From Beaufortia kweichowensis (taxonomy: Eukaryota > Chordata > Actinopteri > Cypriniformes > Gastromyzontidae), in assembly GCA_019155185.1 (NCBI GenBank), contig CM032808.1:14710879-14774878 (forward strand): a stretch of 64,000 nt of DNA, given 5' to 3'. How positions within the stretch are numbered: position 1 is the stretch's first letter; every line of letters begins with the position of its first letter. Positions 1 to 12,451 of this stretch are shown here, piece by piece. The notes under the pieces were generated by a model. It ran no database searches. It was not told where the DNA came from and was given only the letters and a program-made list of their open reading frames with translations. Made by a program: the position numbers and the translations under genes.

Positions 1-3000
1 CTCATTATTTGAAAAGGCAGGATGAGAATAGAAAGCAATGTTTTATTTTCCAGAAGCAGATGTGTCTGGCTGTTATTATATCTCTATGTCTTATAATTCC
101 CATCATATTTTTCCTGGTGTGACCATGTTAAAACAATTCTCCTGCAACATTTTTCACAGTTCACAGCAGCTGTAGCTTCACTAATGGATGAATCAGTTTA
201 ATGTTGAGGGGATGCAACAGAAGCACTTGCATGTGTTTATCAAGAAAATATCGGCTGTGGCGGTATAATTACAACACAGTGACTCACAGACAGAACACAA
301 AAAAAACACATTTTCCTCTGTGGAGCTTTCTGTGGAGTATAAACACTGGGCGTGAGAGGGACAATAAGTATAAAAGACAAGCTGAACGAACAGGCCAACA
401 ACACCCGCTGTAAGAGAAAAAAACGCTAAATCTGTCTTGACTAAGGGCTTAAAAGCAGTCGCCTTGCGTCTGAAACCTTGAAAATGTCTGCTATAGGGAA
501 AGTCTTGTCCATAACATGTCTATCAAATCGAGAGGTGGATGTCAAAACTCTTATTATTTTCCACTTCTAGTAGAACAAAATGGTTCCTGTGAGTACAATT
601 GTGCTGGTGCTTGAATAGCCCCGAGTTTTGCTTTTTTGAGAATCGAGGATGTGTTGAAATCCTGGAAAGGTTTTTGTAAGTGGCATGCTATGAATGTTTT
701 GTCGTATCTAATCTCCGAGTATGCCGTCATTACTTTGTCAAGACTTATGGAAAAGCCCAGCATGATGGCAGAAAACACAGAAGCTGACTTTCATATATAA
801 TTCATTGACGTGCATGTGTTGATGCGTGTATGGGACCAGCTGTCAGAGCGTGTCACGTTGTCAGACTGTTTCTTCATGTCATATGTATGTGTGTTCTTGA
901 AAATTTCAAGCGATACAGTTCGGCCCAAAAATGAAAATTCTGTCATTATGTACTCATCCCAAATTCGAACGTTCACCGAGCTGTTTTTCCAGATAATGAC
1001 AGCTCGTGCTAAACCATGTCTGTCAAGCTCCAACAATGAGCGTATGACTCTAAGACTATCTCTAAGGCGCTTATGAGCAACAGAATGTGAAAGAATGACT
1101 GACGTTTTTAACAGCAGCATGATTTCATTGCCACCCTCTCAAAGATGGTGACAAGGTTATTTAATGACATCTATTTATAATATGAACGTTTACCCGCAGT
1201 CACTTTAAGATACACCGTCGCCTTGATGTGCCCCAGAGGAACTGTAGGATTATGGTTTTAATTGCGCCTTGAGGAGGAACAGATTTCCTCAAGAGCAGAA
1301 ATCATGAATTATTTATATTGGGAGTTTATGATGATACATGGATGAGACCACAAGGATGACCTTGTCAAACTATCTTATCCACATTACTTTAGCTGGGAAT
1401 GAACAGATTGAGGCGGCAGTGGTGTGAAACAGGATCAAGGTCATGACATTACATCACCTTGCTGCAGGCATTTCATGTAATAGTTTACATTGCGGTTCTC
1501 AACAGTAAATCTTGGACTAAAAAGTTTGGAGGACCATTAAGTAGATACAAAATATCAGATTTTATATTTAACACAAGACTTTCTTTTTCCATTGACAGAA
1601 TTATGAAGTGTTTCTATATTTGCACGTTTTACATCTTCTGAAGCCCTACAATAGCTTTCTGTGCCAAACAAAGTTTATTTCATCATCTAAGCGCTCATAC
1701 GTGGCTCATAGTTGTAGCAATGTCTGATTTACGATCAGTTAGACTATTCCTCATGTAAAGCTTTTGTACCGTATCACTTTGTACAGCTATTGTACAGAAG
1801 ATATGGACCATTTGTAAAATACTTTTGTGGTGCTTTTTTAAGCTTGAAAGCCTCAGTCGCCATGGAAACTAATTGCATAGTGAGTGAACAGGGCAACTTG
1901 ATCAACAGAAAAAATTAAGTCAAACAGGTTTGAATACTGTAGACGAGAGGGTAAGTGATGCTAGAATTGTCACGTTTGGATGAACTTTTGCTTTAATGCC
2001 TTAAATTGTAGTCTGTTCATCATGCAAATCTATCATATTTTATTTGGTCTGTTTGAATATTGACAGTATTCAAGTTCAAGTTTGTCCTGGATTTAGTAAG
2101 TTTAGTAGTTTATTTAGTAAAGTTCAGTTCGTATTTATTTCCATGGTGCTTTTCACAAATTTCCATTGTTTCAAAGAGTTTAAGTGAAGTAACAAAAGTA
2201 AAGACATGCACTTATGAAAGTAAAAGAATACCTGGTGCATTTTTTCAGTAAGATGTGCATTAATAAAATTAACTTCATTGTCGAAGTTTGTAATCAGTTT
2301 GTTTTATTCATAGTGCTTGTAAACACTGTGTGTATGAAATTCTTGTGAAGATTGTAATGTGTTTCTAAATAGAAAGATGATGAAAGATGAGAAAAAATGG
2401 ACATCAGAAAGACTCATACTTACATCAGCACTTTATAAGAATAAAATGCATTAAAAGCGGTTAAGACTAAGAGACATTTAATCAATTCAAATTCATGTTT
2501 TTATTATGTGTTACATAATTTTCCTTTATATGTTACACTATTGTGATACTGTACTGTTGATGCAGTCAGACATTTTTATACGTATGTGCCAGCTTGGATT
2601 TAGATAATAGCATGTACGTTTTACAAGGCCGTTAAAACGTATCCAGTGATTCATGCTGGGGTCACAAAATCTCGACCCTCCCACCAGTAATGAAACACAA
2701 GTGGCCAGTTTTATCATTTGTAATGTGTGTCTATCAAGGTCACAGAGATTAACCACAAGCTTCAATTTCACTTGTGAAATATAATGTACATTCACAGGAA
2801 ACTAGAACAGGTATGAAATATAAATGTGACCGATACACGTAGAATCAAGGTCAGATAAGTGAATGTTTTGCAGTTTATTAATCCAGAGTCCTTGATTAGC
2901 AGGAAGTCCTTTTCATAACACTGTGACTAATTAAAAAAGTTTGTAATGATAAACAATGAACATGTAGCCATGGAACATGTTGCATGTGAAGGCGTAATTT

Positions 3001-3389
3001 CTTAGGGACAGTTCACAAGCCAGGCCAACCAAAATAATAAACGTTTAATGATTTCCATCATATAAATACTGACGTGAAACTTAATTGACAAGTGCTCGCT
3101 GTGGAAACAACAGAAACACAACTTCGGTGGAGTAAAACACTGGTCTGATTGTTTAATGCATAGAGATTCCTCAATATTATTGTGTTCTTCTGCATTTTGG
3201 ATATTATTTTTAAATGTATGTAAGTAAATATATGACACTTCTGCATGTGCATCATTAAATGGTTTTCTGATTCCTGGAACAGGATTTACTCATCAGGAAA
3301 ACCTGACGGTGAGGGATGACCATGTCCTGCACTGCTCTGTGTATATAAAGACCTACAGCATCAGAAAACATCTCGTCGTGTGATCGGTC
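1..3389. other. Gene-free stretch, left edge
   Basis: AT-rich non-coding sequence. ORFs up to 109 codons overlap on both strands (for example 791-1120 and 810-1076) and show no domain. Apart from the repeat fragment at 916, I see nothing specific. Confidence 0.6.
916..960 (+). repeat. Fragment of a palindromic cyprinid DNA element
   Basis: Contains CCCAAAAATGAAAATTCTG and TCATTATGTACTCATCC, matching the terminal part of an abundant cyprinid element that begins TTAAAGGGATAGTTCACCC as I remember it. Related pieces lie at 6602, 12034, 24974, 48435 and 53390. Only one end is present here. Confidence 0.6.
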
Positions 3390-3719
3390 CATTATCACAT
3401 GCAGGGGTTAAGAGCCTTTCAGACCAAAACAAGCAGGATAAGTGCTAGTTTTCCTCCCGCAGGCTGTCATACTACTCAACAACTCCTACCCGAGCTGTCT
3501 GAGTTTATCATATTGCAGAACAGCCCTGTGCGACCCCAAACACACTCGTACTGTACGTCGCTGAGAGTATAACTCTATTTTTAAACTAGCTCAACACAAA
3601 ACACTTCACTTCATTGCTCAGTTCTGTCCACTATATGTCCACATAGAATTATTACTTATTTTTTAGTCTGTGTAGTTTTTGTTCAGCCTTGCTGAAATAA
3701 TTTTTTGCATGTATACACC
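3390..3719 (+). mobile_element. 3' end of a degenerate LINE (Rex1/L2-like)
   Basis: Between about 3400 and 3545 the plus strand reads, with one frameshift, like the C-terminal end of a non-LTR retrotransposon polyprotein: TKTSRISASFP, then LPQAVILLNNSYPSCLSLS and a short tail to a stop. A run such as FP-QAVRLLN-S near the end is typical of fish Rex1 or L2 type reverse-transcriptase proteins, followed by an AT-rich 3' UTR as here. The copy is 5'-truncated and broken. The family assignment is from memory and could be wrong. Confidence 0.5.
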
Positions 3720-3900
3720 ATTAAAAATAAAAGTGCTTCACAATGCCGTAGAGGAACTATTTTTGGCTGAATGGTTCCATAACGAGCATTTAACATCCAA
3801 AAACACTTTCTGTTTTACAAAAGGTTGTTGTTAAGGGAAAAAGTTCTTTAGACTGTTAAAGGGTTCTTTCAAGAAACCCAGGGTATGTTAAAAAACCTTT
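3720..3900 (+). mobile_element. Short non-autonomous DNA element (TTAAAAATAAA type), copy 1
   Basis: Starts TTAAAAATAAAAGTGCTTCA and continues AATGCCGTAGAGGAAC, with GGTTCTTT-like motifs further in. The same sequence in reverse orientation, ending GTAGCACCTTTATTTTTAA, occurs at 49315-49414. Two copies in opposite orientation support a dispersed repeat. The right boundary is approximate. Confidence 0.6.
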
Positions 3901-6601
3901 TGTAGCGTTTTGTGTCTCATTTTGACTCTTATTTTTCTGCTTCTCATAAAATGATTTTTCTGGTGGAGAAGAACTGTGCAAAATTGCAGGCTACTCAGTA
4001 TTCCCTTTATTTTTAACTGTTGTCTAGCTCCTGTGGTCTCATCAATGTGACCGAATCACATCCGTGCATACGTAACTCATCTTAAAGGGTATCTTGAGGA
4101 CTAAGAAAGTTTAGAGCGGATTCAGGTATGCATGCAGACTAGTGTAATATTTCCAAATTACTCCTTCATCAAATTCTTCCTTATTCCTTAATTAAATTAA
4201 ACCTAAATTGTGTTGAAGTCATTTTTACTTCGACCATCAAGAATAGACCTTAGTTTGCACACTTTATGAACCTAATTAAATCTAATCTTCTTTTATAGCT
4301 GAAAAATCATTGAGTGGTGTCATCATTTATCCGCTCATCTATGCCAGACAATGGCAAACGTGGCTTACGAATACTCCACTTGTTAGCGACCACAATGAAA
4401 GTAAGTCTGACTTTATTATGCATCCTTGAGAAACCAATTAGGATGCATCTTGCTTTTACTGTCATTTAATATGAACCGATGTTACCGAAACCTCATAATA
4501 TTCATATGCTTTCAGAATTGCTCTTATTTAATCATGTGTAGCTATACGAGATTGCTTGATTCCAAGTCTTAATTCATAAGCACAAAGTAATTTGCTCTTT
4601 ATGGTCAAGTAGTGTCAAGCGCGATCACGCCATGCACGGCTGCTTTTAGTATTTTTTTCTTTACTTAGCTAATGAGAAGAATAAATCATGACCTAATACA
4701 AGAGCAATGAAAACGTTAGCTTTTAGTGTTGAATTATCTGAGTGGGTAAAATGGGTCTCTCTTTAAAACCTTTGGCGATTTGAATAGCATGAAAGTATGT
4801 GCTTTTCAGTCAGGAATTTATGACTATCTGAATGGATTTTAGAGACAGATTGTGAATTAGTGAGCTGGTAATTGACACTTAGTTTGCTTTAAAATGTATG
4901 TGTACAGTATACTGCATGTGTCTGGCTTTAACATGTCTGTAAACAGAGTAATATTCATTACTGTGCGGGTAGATGTTGTAACTTTGAATCTGGATGCAAA
5001 AGGGAGTGTTAAACACATTTCTCATAAACAGTTTTCTATTATTACAATATCTATTGTACCTAACCTAAGAAATGCATGTTTTTTGTTAGCACAGTTTTGA
5101 CAGCTTCTGGTTTAGTAGTCAGTAGTAACTTCTTTACATTCATCCTTTAAAAACGATGTAAGTTTTTTTGGTCATGCCTTGTATGCTCCTTATGTCTTAC
5201 AGATTTCAGTCAAATCGGAGTCCTGAAAAGTTGCACGTGCCTCTTTACGCCACAAAATGATGTCAGAGAGGTCAGAAAACTAGCCAATCAGAAATGTTTG
5301 TTGTCTATAATTTATTATGTGTGTTTGCTGACATCAGTAAGTCTTTGGAGAGCTGGGTTTGTGGGCTTAAGTTACCAAACATGGGTGTGCAAAAACGGAG
5401 ATGATAAAAAGTTAGCAGAAGTTTGGAATACACTTGACTCCAGCAGGAGATCTCCATAGAAACCTTGTGACATTACGGGAAAAAGAGAGCAGAAACTGAA
5501 CGGAAGGCACTTGGGATGTTGGTGATTTTTAATTAAGGCAAGCGTGAGATCAGAATCCATCAGCAGGACATGGGGAGCATTTATACATCTCTGTCCGTCT
5601 AATTAAATTCTTCCCTCATTCTTTAAGAAGACGGTCCAATGCTGAGAAAAGACAGAGAGGGAATAGGGTGTAAGCAACACAAATCAAAATCATATACAGA
5701 GAAAATAAGAGTCAAAACAAACAACACAAATCCTCAGGCAGAATAAAACACGCTTTTACTGTTCTGCTGATTAATGATACAAGACCGAAAGAATGATCAA
5801 TATTTCATGTTTAGCAGATGCCTTTCTTCTGGCTAATAAACCAAACACAACATCACTAAATATATATGAAACCAGCAAAGATGAAATTCAACAATGGTAT
5901 TACTAAAGGAATTGGATATTTGCATTTTTATATTGTTCCAACAAACACACACAAACAGAGAAAGAAAGTTGCAGATTAGTGTTTACGTTACGCTGCTTTT
6001 TATGGATTTTCGGATTTAGATTTCAACCAAATGAAAATGCAACTACAGTTTTTAAATTGTATCTTTTTGTTTGAGGGATTTTTAAAAATATCATTAAAAT
6101 ACAGTTTTTGTTATTAATATTTTTTGGTTATGTTTTAATAGTGTACATGGTTATGCTAATCCACCCTGGACCCAGATTCCGTGCCTAATAGTCACATGTC
6201 AGGCAAAACCCGAGGTGAAGTGTACTGAAATGTTTTTGTGATAATGAAAAGCTGTAATTTTCTGTGAGTCGCTGCCATGCACCGCAGGTCTTCATCAAAG
6301 GGTCATAATAACTCTTTGTGCGTCAGCCAATAGCCAGCCCTGAGAGGCACACACATTTCCGGGCAGGCCTTTCCACTTTGCTCCGTGAGCATCTCTGGAG
6401 AACTGTTCTTGAGAGGCTCTAGTCATCTATAAGTGTGTCATCTTGCCATCTCTTGTCTTCTGTTGTGAGATCAGGTCTGATTTACCTCTTCTGCTGGTTT
6501 GGATAAGTGTTTTGGAGAGAGCGACTTTGATCCGGTATATGCATGTTCTCTTATTTTCATTGTGCTGGTAAGTCTGTTCTGCCAAAAGATAAATTTTCAT
6601 C

Positions 6602-6659
6602 TTAACCCAAAAATAAAAATGTTGTCATCATTTATTCACCTTCATGTCATTCTAACCTA
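6602..6659 (+). repeat. Fragment of the palindromic cyprinid DNA element
   Basis: TTAACCCAAAAATAAAAATG followed by TTGTCATCATTTATTCACC and TTCATGTCATTCTAACC, the same end as at 53390 and 12034. Confidence 0.65.
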
Positions 6660-7799
6660 ATTATTTTCTTTCCTCCACGCAACACAGACGGATCCCTCAG
6701 GCACAATGTCTGAGCTTCTGTTTTGCATAGAAGGAAAGTGGATGCTGGTTTATGCCGCAGAGCTGTAAAAAGCACCATAAAACACATCACACCTTCCTCT
6801 CCGTGTAATTCAGTTGCAAGAGATGCATTTGACAGATAAATAGCGGGTGTAAACTGCAATTGTCTCGACTCATCAGATTACTGAAAAGTGATGTTAATAG
6901 CAGGTGTGATCAAGGCCATAGAATGAATGTCTATCATGTCTGTAATACCTGGAGAATGATTCAAATTGCATTTTTTTAGTCATTTGTTACAAACATTTTA
7001 CTCTGATCATCTTTCAGCTTGACAGACAGAGGACAACTCTCACCACAAAATCTGATCTTTGAACAGTATCCCGGCTTTAAAATTAAAGCCACAAACAATT
7101 CATGAGCTGAATCTGGAGCTAATTCAGGGTTAATGAGCCATCTGTGGGTGACTTTTATTTTTCCTTTCGTTAAAAACCCTCACAACAGTTCACAAGTTTG
7201 GATAATGAATACATGGCTCTAAGCTAATGTATGAAATATTAATTTTTGCTCTCACTTTTAATCATTATAATAATAATGAGTAATGTGTGGATATTTGTGC
7301 AGTCTGTGTGCTCAAGGGAGCCCGTGGAATGTATTTTACTATGATACATTATGAAAAATGTTGCAGGATGAAAATCGCAATACATATATAGAGAAAGTGA
7401 AGAGGAATATTGGATTTCTGAAACACAGACTCTAAAGCCATATGGTATGTGTATTGAACTACAATGTTAGCAGTTTTATAACACTGTGAAGTTCAGTATC
7501 AAGGATATGTCATCCGTCTACCAACATCTGACATGTTTAAAACCGTCTGGGAAAGGATGGCAGCAGTAGTGAGCAAGTTTGAAATCTAATTTTGTTGTTA
7601 CCTCAGTGGACAGGTGTGCAGTCTCACAAATGTCTAGTTTATGATGGAAAACCTTTAAAGAAAACATAATAAGAATACGTACAGAAAAAAAAGAGTTTTG
7701 CTAAAACATACTCAAAAGTTGTGATATAGTACAAAAGCTGTCAATGATGTTTTATGACTGTAATCAACAAAATAAACGTCTTAATTACTCTATAATTTA

Positions 7800-8000
7800 A
7801 CTCTGCAATCTGTAACTTTTTTACTTAAAAAATATGAAAATTGCAATTACTTAGCAGTTACATTTATAGGTTGAGCTGTTGGGTTTGATTTTAAGGGAAT
7901 ATTGATGTTTTTTGACTGCATGTAAAGATTGCAGATGTAAAGTAACCTGCAATTTTATGTTTCTAACAGAGATGGCGATAGAGAGGCAAAAAATATTGGT
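7800..8000 (+). repeat. Candidate dispersed repeat (CTGCAATCTGTAACTTT type)
   Basis: CTCTGCAATCTGTAACTTTT at the left edge matches the reverse complement of GGAAAGTTACGGATTGCAG at 55132-55150. I associate the shared core with a dispersed cyprinid repeat. The right boundary is unclear. Confidence 0.35.
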
Positions 8001-8350
8001 TTTCAACATTTGCTCAACATAAAGATTTGTAAATATTAAAGATTCATTTGGGTTATTAATGCAGATTTTTGTATCTTCTAGGCTTCCAGTGACAGACAAA
8101 GTACGAATCTATTGGTTGAACCAGTGTTGGCATTTTTGCTGGAAATAGACAAATCCATCTCTCCTCTTGTTTTTGCTTGAGGTTTATGTACTGGTGTTGA
8201 TGAAGTGCTTAAGATGCTCTCGACTACTTTCAGAAACCCTTTAATTTTGACTCATTTAAACTAGCTAATGTTTACAATTAAGTTTGACAGAGGCTACAAA
8301 AGTTAATATCCTCTGAAGAATATACAACACAGACACGATCAATGCTTCAG

Positions 8351-8397
8351 CGAGAAACTTGCAAGAAACTTGAGAAACTGCAAGAAACTTGCAGTTG
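8351..8397. repeat. Short imperfect tandem repeat
   Basis: Repeats of GAAACTTGCAA and GAAACTTGAGAAACTGCAA, about 12 to 22 bp per unit, over about 45 bp. Confidence 0.7.
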
Positions 8398-10289
8398 AGA
8401 TATTTCTTTTATGTTTGTGAGATGTATCTTAATACAGAAAGGCTGAGAGTAAATAATAACCGCTTTGTGTGATGTTTCTGTTGTTAATCTCTGAGATTTT
8501 AGCTGGTTTGTCCCTCTGTGTTCTGATTGCTAATACACAGCAGTGTTGTTCCAATTACCAACGATCTGGTGCCGCCAGGCTCTACTAAAATCCATCTGAA
8601 ACGTCTACGCTTGTCATGGACTGAATGCACTGTCAAGCTCACAATTACAGGGAGATGTTTGATGTATCAGCTTTAGTGGAGTGCTGCACTCGTTCGGATA
8701 ATACTAGGTATAAAGCTGGAACATTTTTTGTCAGGTTACTATTTGGGATGTATTTGTACACCATGTGTGCTAACGTGACGCTCTGACATAAATGAACACG
8801 TTTCTGAAAAACATCATAGTAAACCCAGTGACCCTCTCTGTGAAATCCTGACTAAAGTGTCAAAATTAAATTATGATAAGTGCAGTCATTTCCAGTAATA
8901 GTGATGAAAATGAAAGTGTGTTTATTGCTTAAATGACATTTTATATGATAGGTTTTATAGCATTTACAATATGATGAATAATATATGATTTCATTGACAT
9001 TTTGTTTTTGGCACAAAAATTATTGAAAGTTGGTTTTCTAATTATTGATTTCAATCTTTGATATGACTGTACTCAGTCAATATTAAAGATGTCAAGGTTA
9101 TATTTTTACAGAATGTTCTTTACATTTTGTAGAATAATTATTTATGTACTGTAGAAAATAGTAAATCACAGAAAATGACATTATAGCTTGGTTTTTACAG
9201 ACTGGCAATGATCTATATATATATATTTTACAGACCACACCATGATTGTGTCTTTTTATGACTGTATTATATACATCAGACAGTTCTTTAATTGAATATT
9301 ACATAATCCATATCCAACAGAGTGGAAAAGGGCAGATTAAGTGAATCTATTGAAAACTTTTATTGATGATACCTGCATGCCAGCATCCCTTACTATGGAT
9401 TATTTTATATGATCCCTTGTAGAACACTTAAAATGCCGTTGTTAAGTTCTGCTTTACTGGGCAGTTTGACATCTTCTATTACGAGTCATAGTTTAATATA
9501 TAGGTCCAATATGCAGGCCTTCCTGGAAGCAGAGGAGACTGTATTGAATTATAAGAGGCCTATTTCGGAAATAGTGGAAAGTTCCAAACTCGGTGAAGAA
9601 AATGTGATAAGTGAATTGTAAATCTCCTGCTTGGATATATTGGACTCTCGGGGTAATAAATTTCTGTCAGACTCAGACACGTAATGAGCTTTAACAGGGC
9701 CGAGTTCGGGGATGCTGTGGAAAAAGCAAAACAAGATTTGAGCAGAGAGCTTGTGTCATCACACTTCTAACAGCATAAGCAACTTTGGGAGTTGCAGAGT
9801 TTCACTTTAATAATCCTTTAACTCTACAAGGGCTAAATGTTCATATAAGAGCGGAACATTGAAGATTAGAGAGCAAAGTCGAGCTGTTCGCACGCTCGCC
9901 GATAATTGTGTTGTAGTTGTGCCAAATTAAATAAAGACGTTACGCTTTCTGCAGAAGTGAGCTGGAAGGTGTTTCAGGGTCTCGGGAAGATCATTGCAAG
10001 TGGCCAGTTGCCTCAATTTGGTATGGAGAGGTGAAACAAAGCCAAAGTTATCTGTGACATGTTAACTCTAATGTTTGTACACAAGGTCAAATTTTCTTGC
10101 TTCTTTTTAAATGCAAAAGATTTTCAGATCATGCTGGGATAAAAACTTGTGAGGCTGAATTTAAAATCTAAGGGTACACATGCCCCCGAGTTAATAAAGC
10201 ATGACCGTCCTGTTAGTTTGTCCTTTTTAGGACTTTGTATTGCAGCACTTCATGTCCTTGTGATATGTTGCTCGTTCAGCATTTTGTTC

Positions 10290-10345
10290 TCATTTGGATA
10301 AAAGCATCTGCTAAAGAATAAATGTACGAATAATGTAATGTAAAA
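10290..10345 (+). mobile_element. SINE 3' tail fragment
   Basis: CATTTGGATAAAAGCATCTG, CTAAAGAATAAATGTA and repeated AATGTA match the conserved 3' tail shared by several teleost SINEs. The tRNA-like head is absent. Confidence 0.65.
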
Positions 10346-10904
10346 GCGTTCCTTCAAGGTAACAGCCTATTGTACCTTTTATTTTCAGGCAGCTATATAT
10401 AACATTATACGCAGGTCACAGTTATAATAAAAATAAATTACCATTATAATTTTTTTAGGAAGGTGGATTGAAAAGTCTCCCATAGTTCTTTTGCCACAGT
10501 TTTAAATCTGAACTTTGAATTTGCTAAAATGTATTCAAACAGTTGTTTTTATTTATTCATATGTGTGTATACGTTTTATGAATCTCCTCACTAGTGTACT
10601 GTATCATCTGTGGAGTAAATGTCGGGCCGTCAGCTACGCTGAGCGTTAGACGCGGCTCTCAGAGGAACTCAAATGCCATATGCAGAGGAATGTCCTTTCC
10701 GTGTCTTCGTCCTTGGGATGGCCAGACTCCAGAGCTCTATGAATTCTGTAAGTACTTGCGTTACTAGCAACCTTGTATTGATATAAAGAAGCAGACAGTG
10801 AGATACGCTAGTGGGGATTTGTTGTTAATGTAATTGCTCAAGTATATGCTTCTTTCTAGTTTCACCTTCAGCCGTGGCTTCAAACGTAGATGATGCTCTA
10901 AAGA

Positions 10905-11430
10905 TGACAATGCAAGGTTATTAGTTTACTCAAACTATTACAAATATGTTGTAATACAAAAAAAATATTGAAAAATTTGAAAATTGTTGTTATTTTGACA
11001 ATTTAAATAAAATAAAATATAGGTTTAAATATTATTTGAAAAGCCTAACTTACTAAACTAAACATGAATTAGAAAATAAAAGTTTAAAGTTTAAGTTGAG
11101 ACACTAATATTATTAACTGAATATAAATAACTAAACTAAAAGTGAAACCTTAATTTACTAATAGCAAATTATAAACTATATATAATATACATAATAAACT
11201 ATTATAATGTATAATATATTTTTAAATGATAATTATAAATCTATTATTTGAAAAGAATTTTAACTTTATAAAAAAATAAAACTAAACAAATACTGTAATC
11301 ATTAAAACTGTGAAAATTTATCAAAATTAAACTAAAATAAATCTAATTTAATATATTATTAAAACTGCAATTAAACTAAAAACAAAACTCTGCTGCTATT
11401 ATATGAAGGTTTTTAGTTTAATATTGTACA
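10905..11430. repeat. AT-rich degenerate AACTAAA repeat block
   Basis: About 500 bp of very AT-rich sequence with recurrent AAACTAAA, AATTAAACTAAA and AAAACTGCAATTAAAC. It begins after CAATGCAAGGTTATTAGTTT, which I associate with a dispersed fish repeat. It holds no coding potential. Confidence 0.6.
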
Positions 11431-12033
11431 ACTAAAATAAGAATTATAGGAAATAGTTCACCTAATAATCACAGTTCGGGACTGTTTATTAACTTAATGT
11501 CTTTCTAAACATGTATGTTTTTACAACATATTCTTAAAAGTAGTTTTAAGTTTAGTAGTTTTATTACATTATTACAGTTTTCTGAGCACATATAATAGTT
11601 TTGCTGGAATGACAGGACAAAAGTTTTTAATTATTTATAAAGTTCATGTCATTTTGTTTGATCACTGGTGCCATATTTGATTTCAGAGTCACAGCAGATG
11701 TGAAGAAACTACAAAAAGGAACCTGTAATTCATATCCCACACAATAATTTCCACCTACTGTAAGTGTTCTTTATAGCGGTTGAGCAACTATAATCTATTT
11801 TTATTTCAGGTGTGCTGTTTTACCCCCAGCTAATCCGCACCTTACAGTACATGCTGTACTGACACCATACATGTTAATTTTTTTCTCACGCTTGTCTTTT
11901 CAGTCCCTTATGCCCCTCATTACCAGCCCCAAAAGATGCAAACTTTCTTCATTAGGTAAATTACAGTCTCGTGTTCATTTCTATATATACTGTTTTTCTT
12001 CCATTGCACAGCTATGTTTATACATGCTGTGGG

Positions 12034-12451
12034 TAAAGGAATACTCAAAAAGAATAATTCTCTCATTATTTATTCACTTTTATATTGCACCAACCTGCTA
12101 TCATGGGAATACGTACAGTAACTATTTTACAAGTTGGCATTTTTTCAAATGAATTTGTATAAAAATGCATGAGTATTAGAAAGTCCACCTTAGCACTAAA
12201 CGCAAATAAAATGCATCACTAAAATGTAAAAAATAAATGTAAAAATGTGCTGGGTCTGTTTCAGGCCCAAGGAATAAGAACAAATATGCAAAGTAGCACA
12301 ATAAATCTTGAATATAAAAGTCTTTTATAAATTGTCCTGGATAATCCTCAAGGAGTAATTTCTTTTCCTGAAGAAAGAAGGTCAAATGGGAACGACCTGA
12401 GGGTGAGTAAACGATGACAGAAGATTTTATTTTTGTGTAACTATTCCTTTA
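12034..12451. mobile_element. Near full-length palindromic non-autonomous DNA element
   Basis: The left end is TAAAGGAATACTCAAAAAG with CTCATTATTTATTCAC further in. The right end is GGGTGAGTAAACGATGACAG through TATTCCTTTA. The right end reverse-complemented aligns with the left over about 60 bp, so this is a 418 bp element with long terminal inverted repeats and no transposase. The ends are TAAAGG/CCTTTA. A TTAA target site, which I recall for this family, is not intact here. The AT-rich interior has no ORF of note. Confidence 0.75.

Larger units (their letters stand above)
3901..10289. other. Gene-free stretch with repeat fragments
   Basis: No recognisable exon. It holds the fragments at 6602, 7800 and 8351 and a short (TA) run near 9212. 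ORFs are at most about 80 codons and uncharacterised. Confidence 0.6.
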
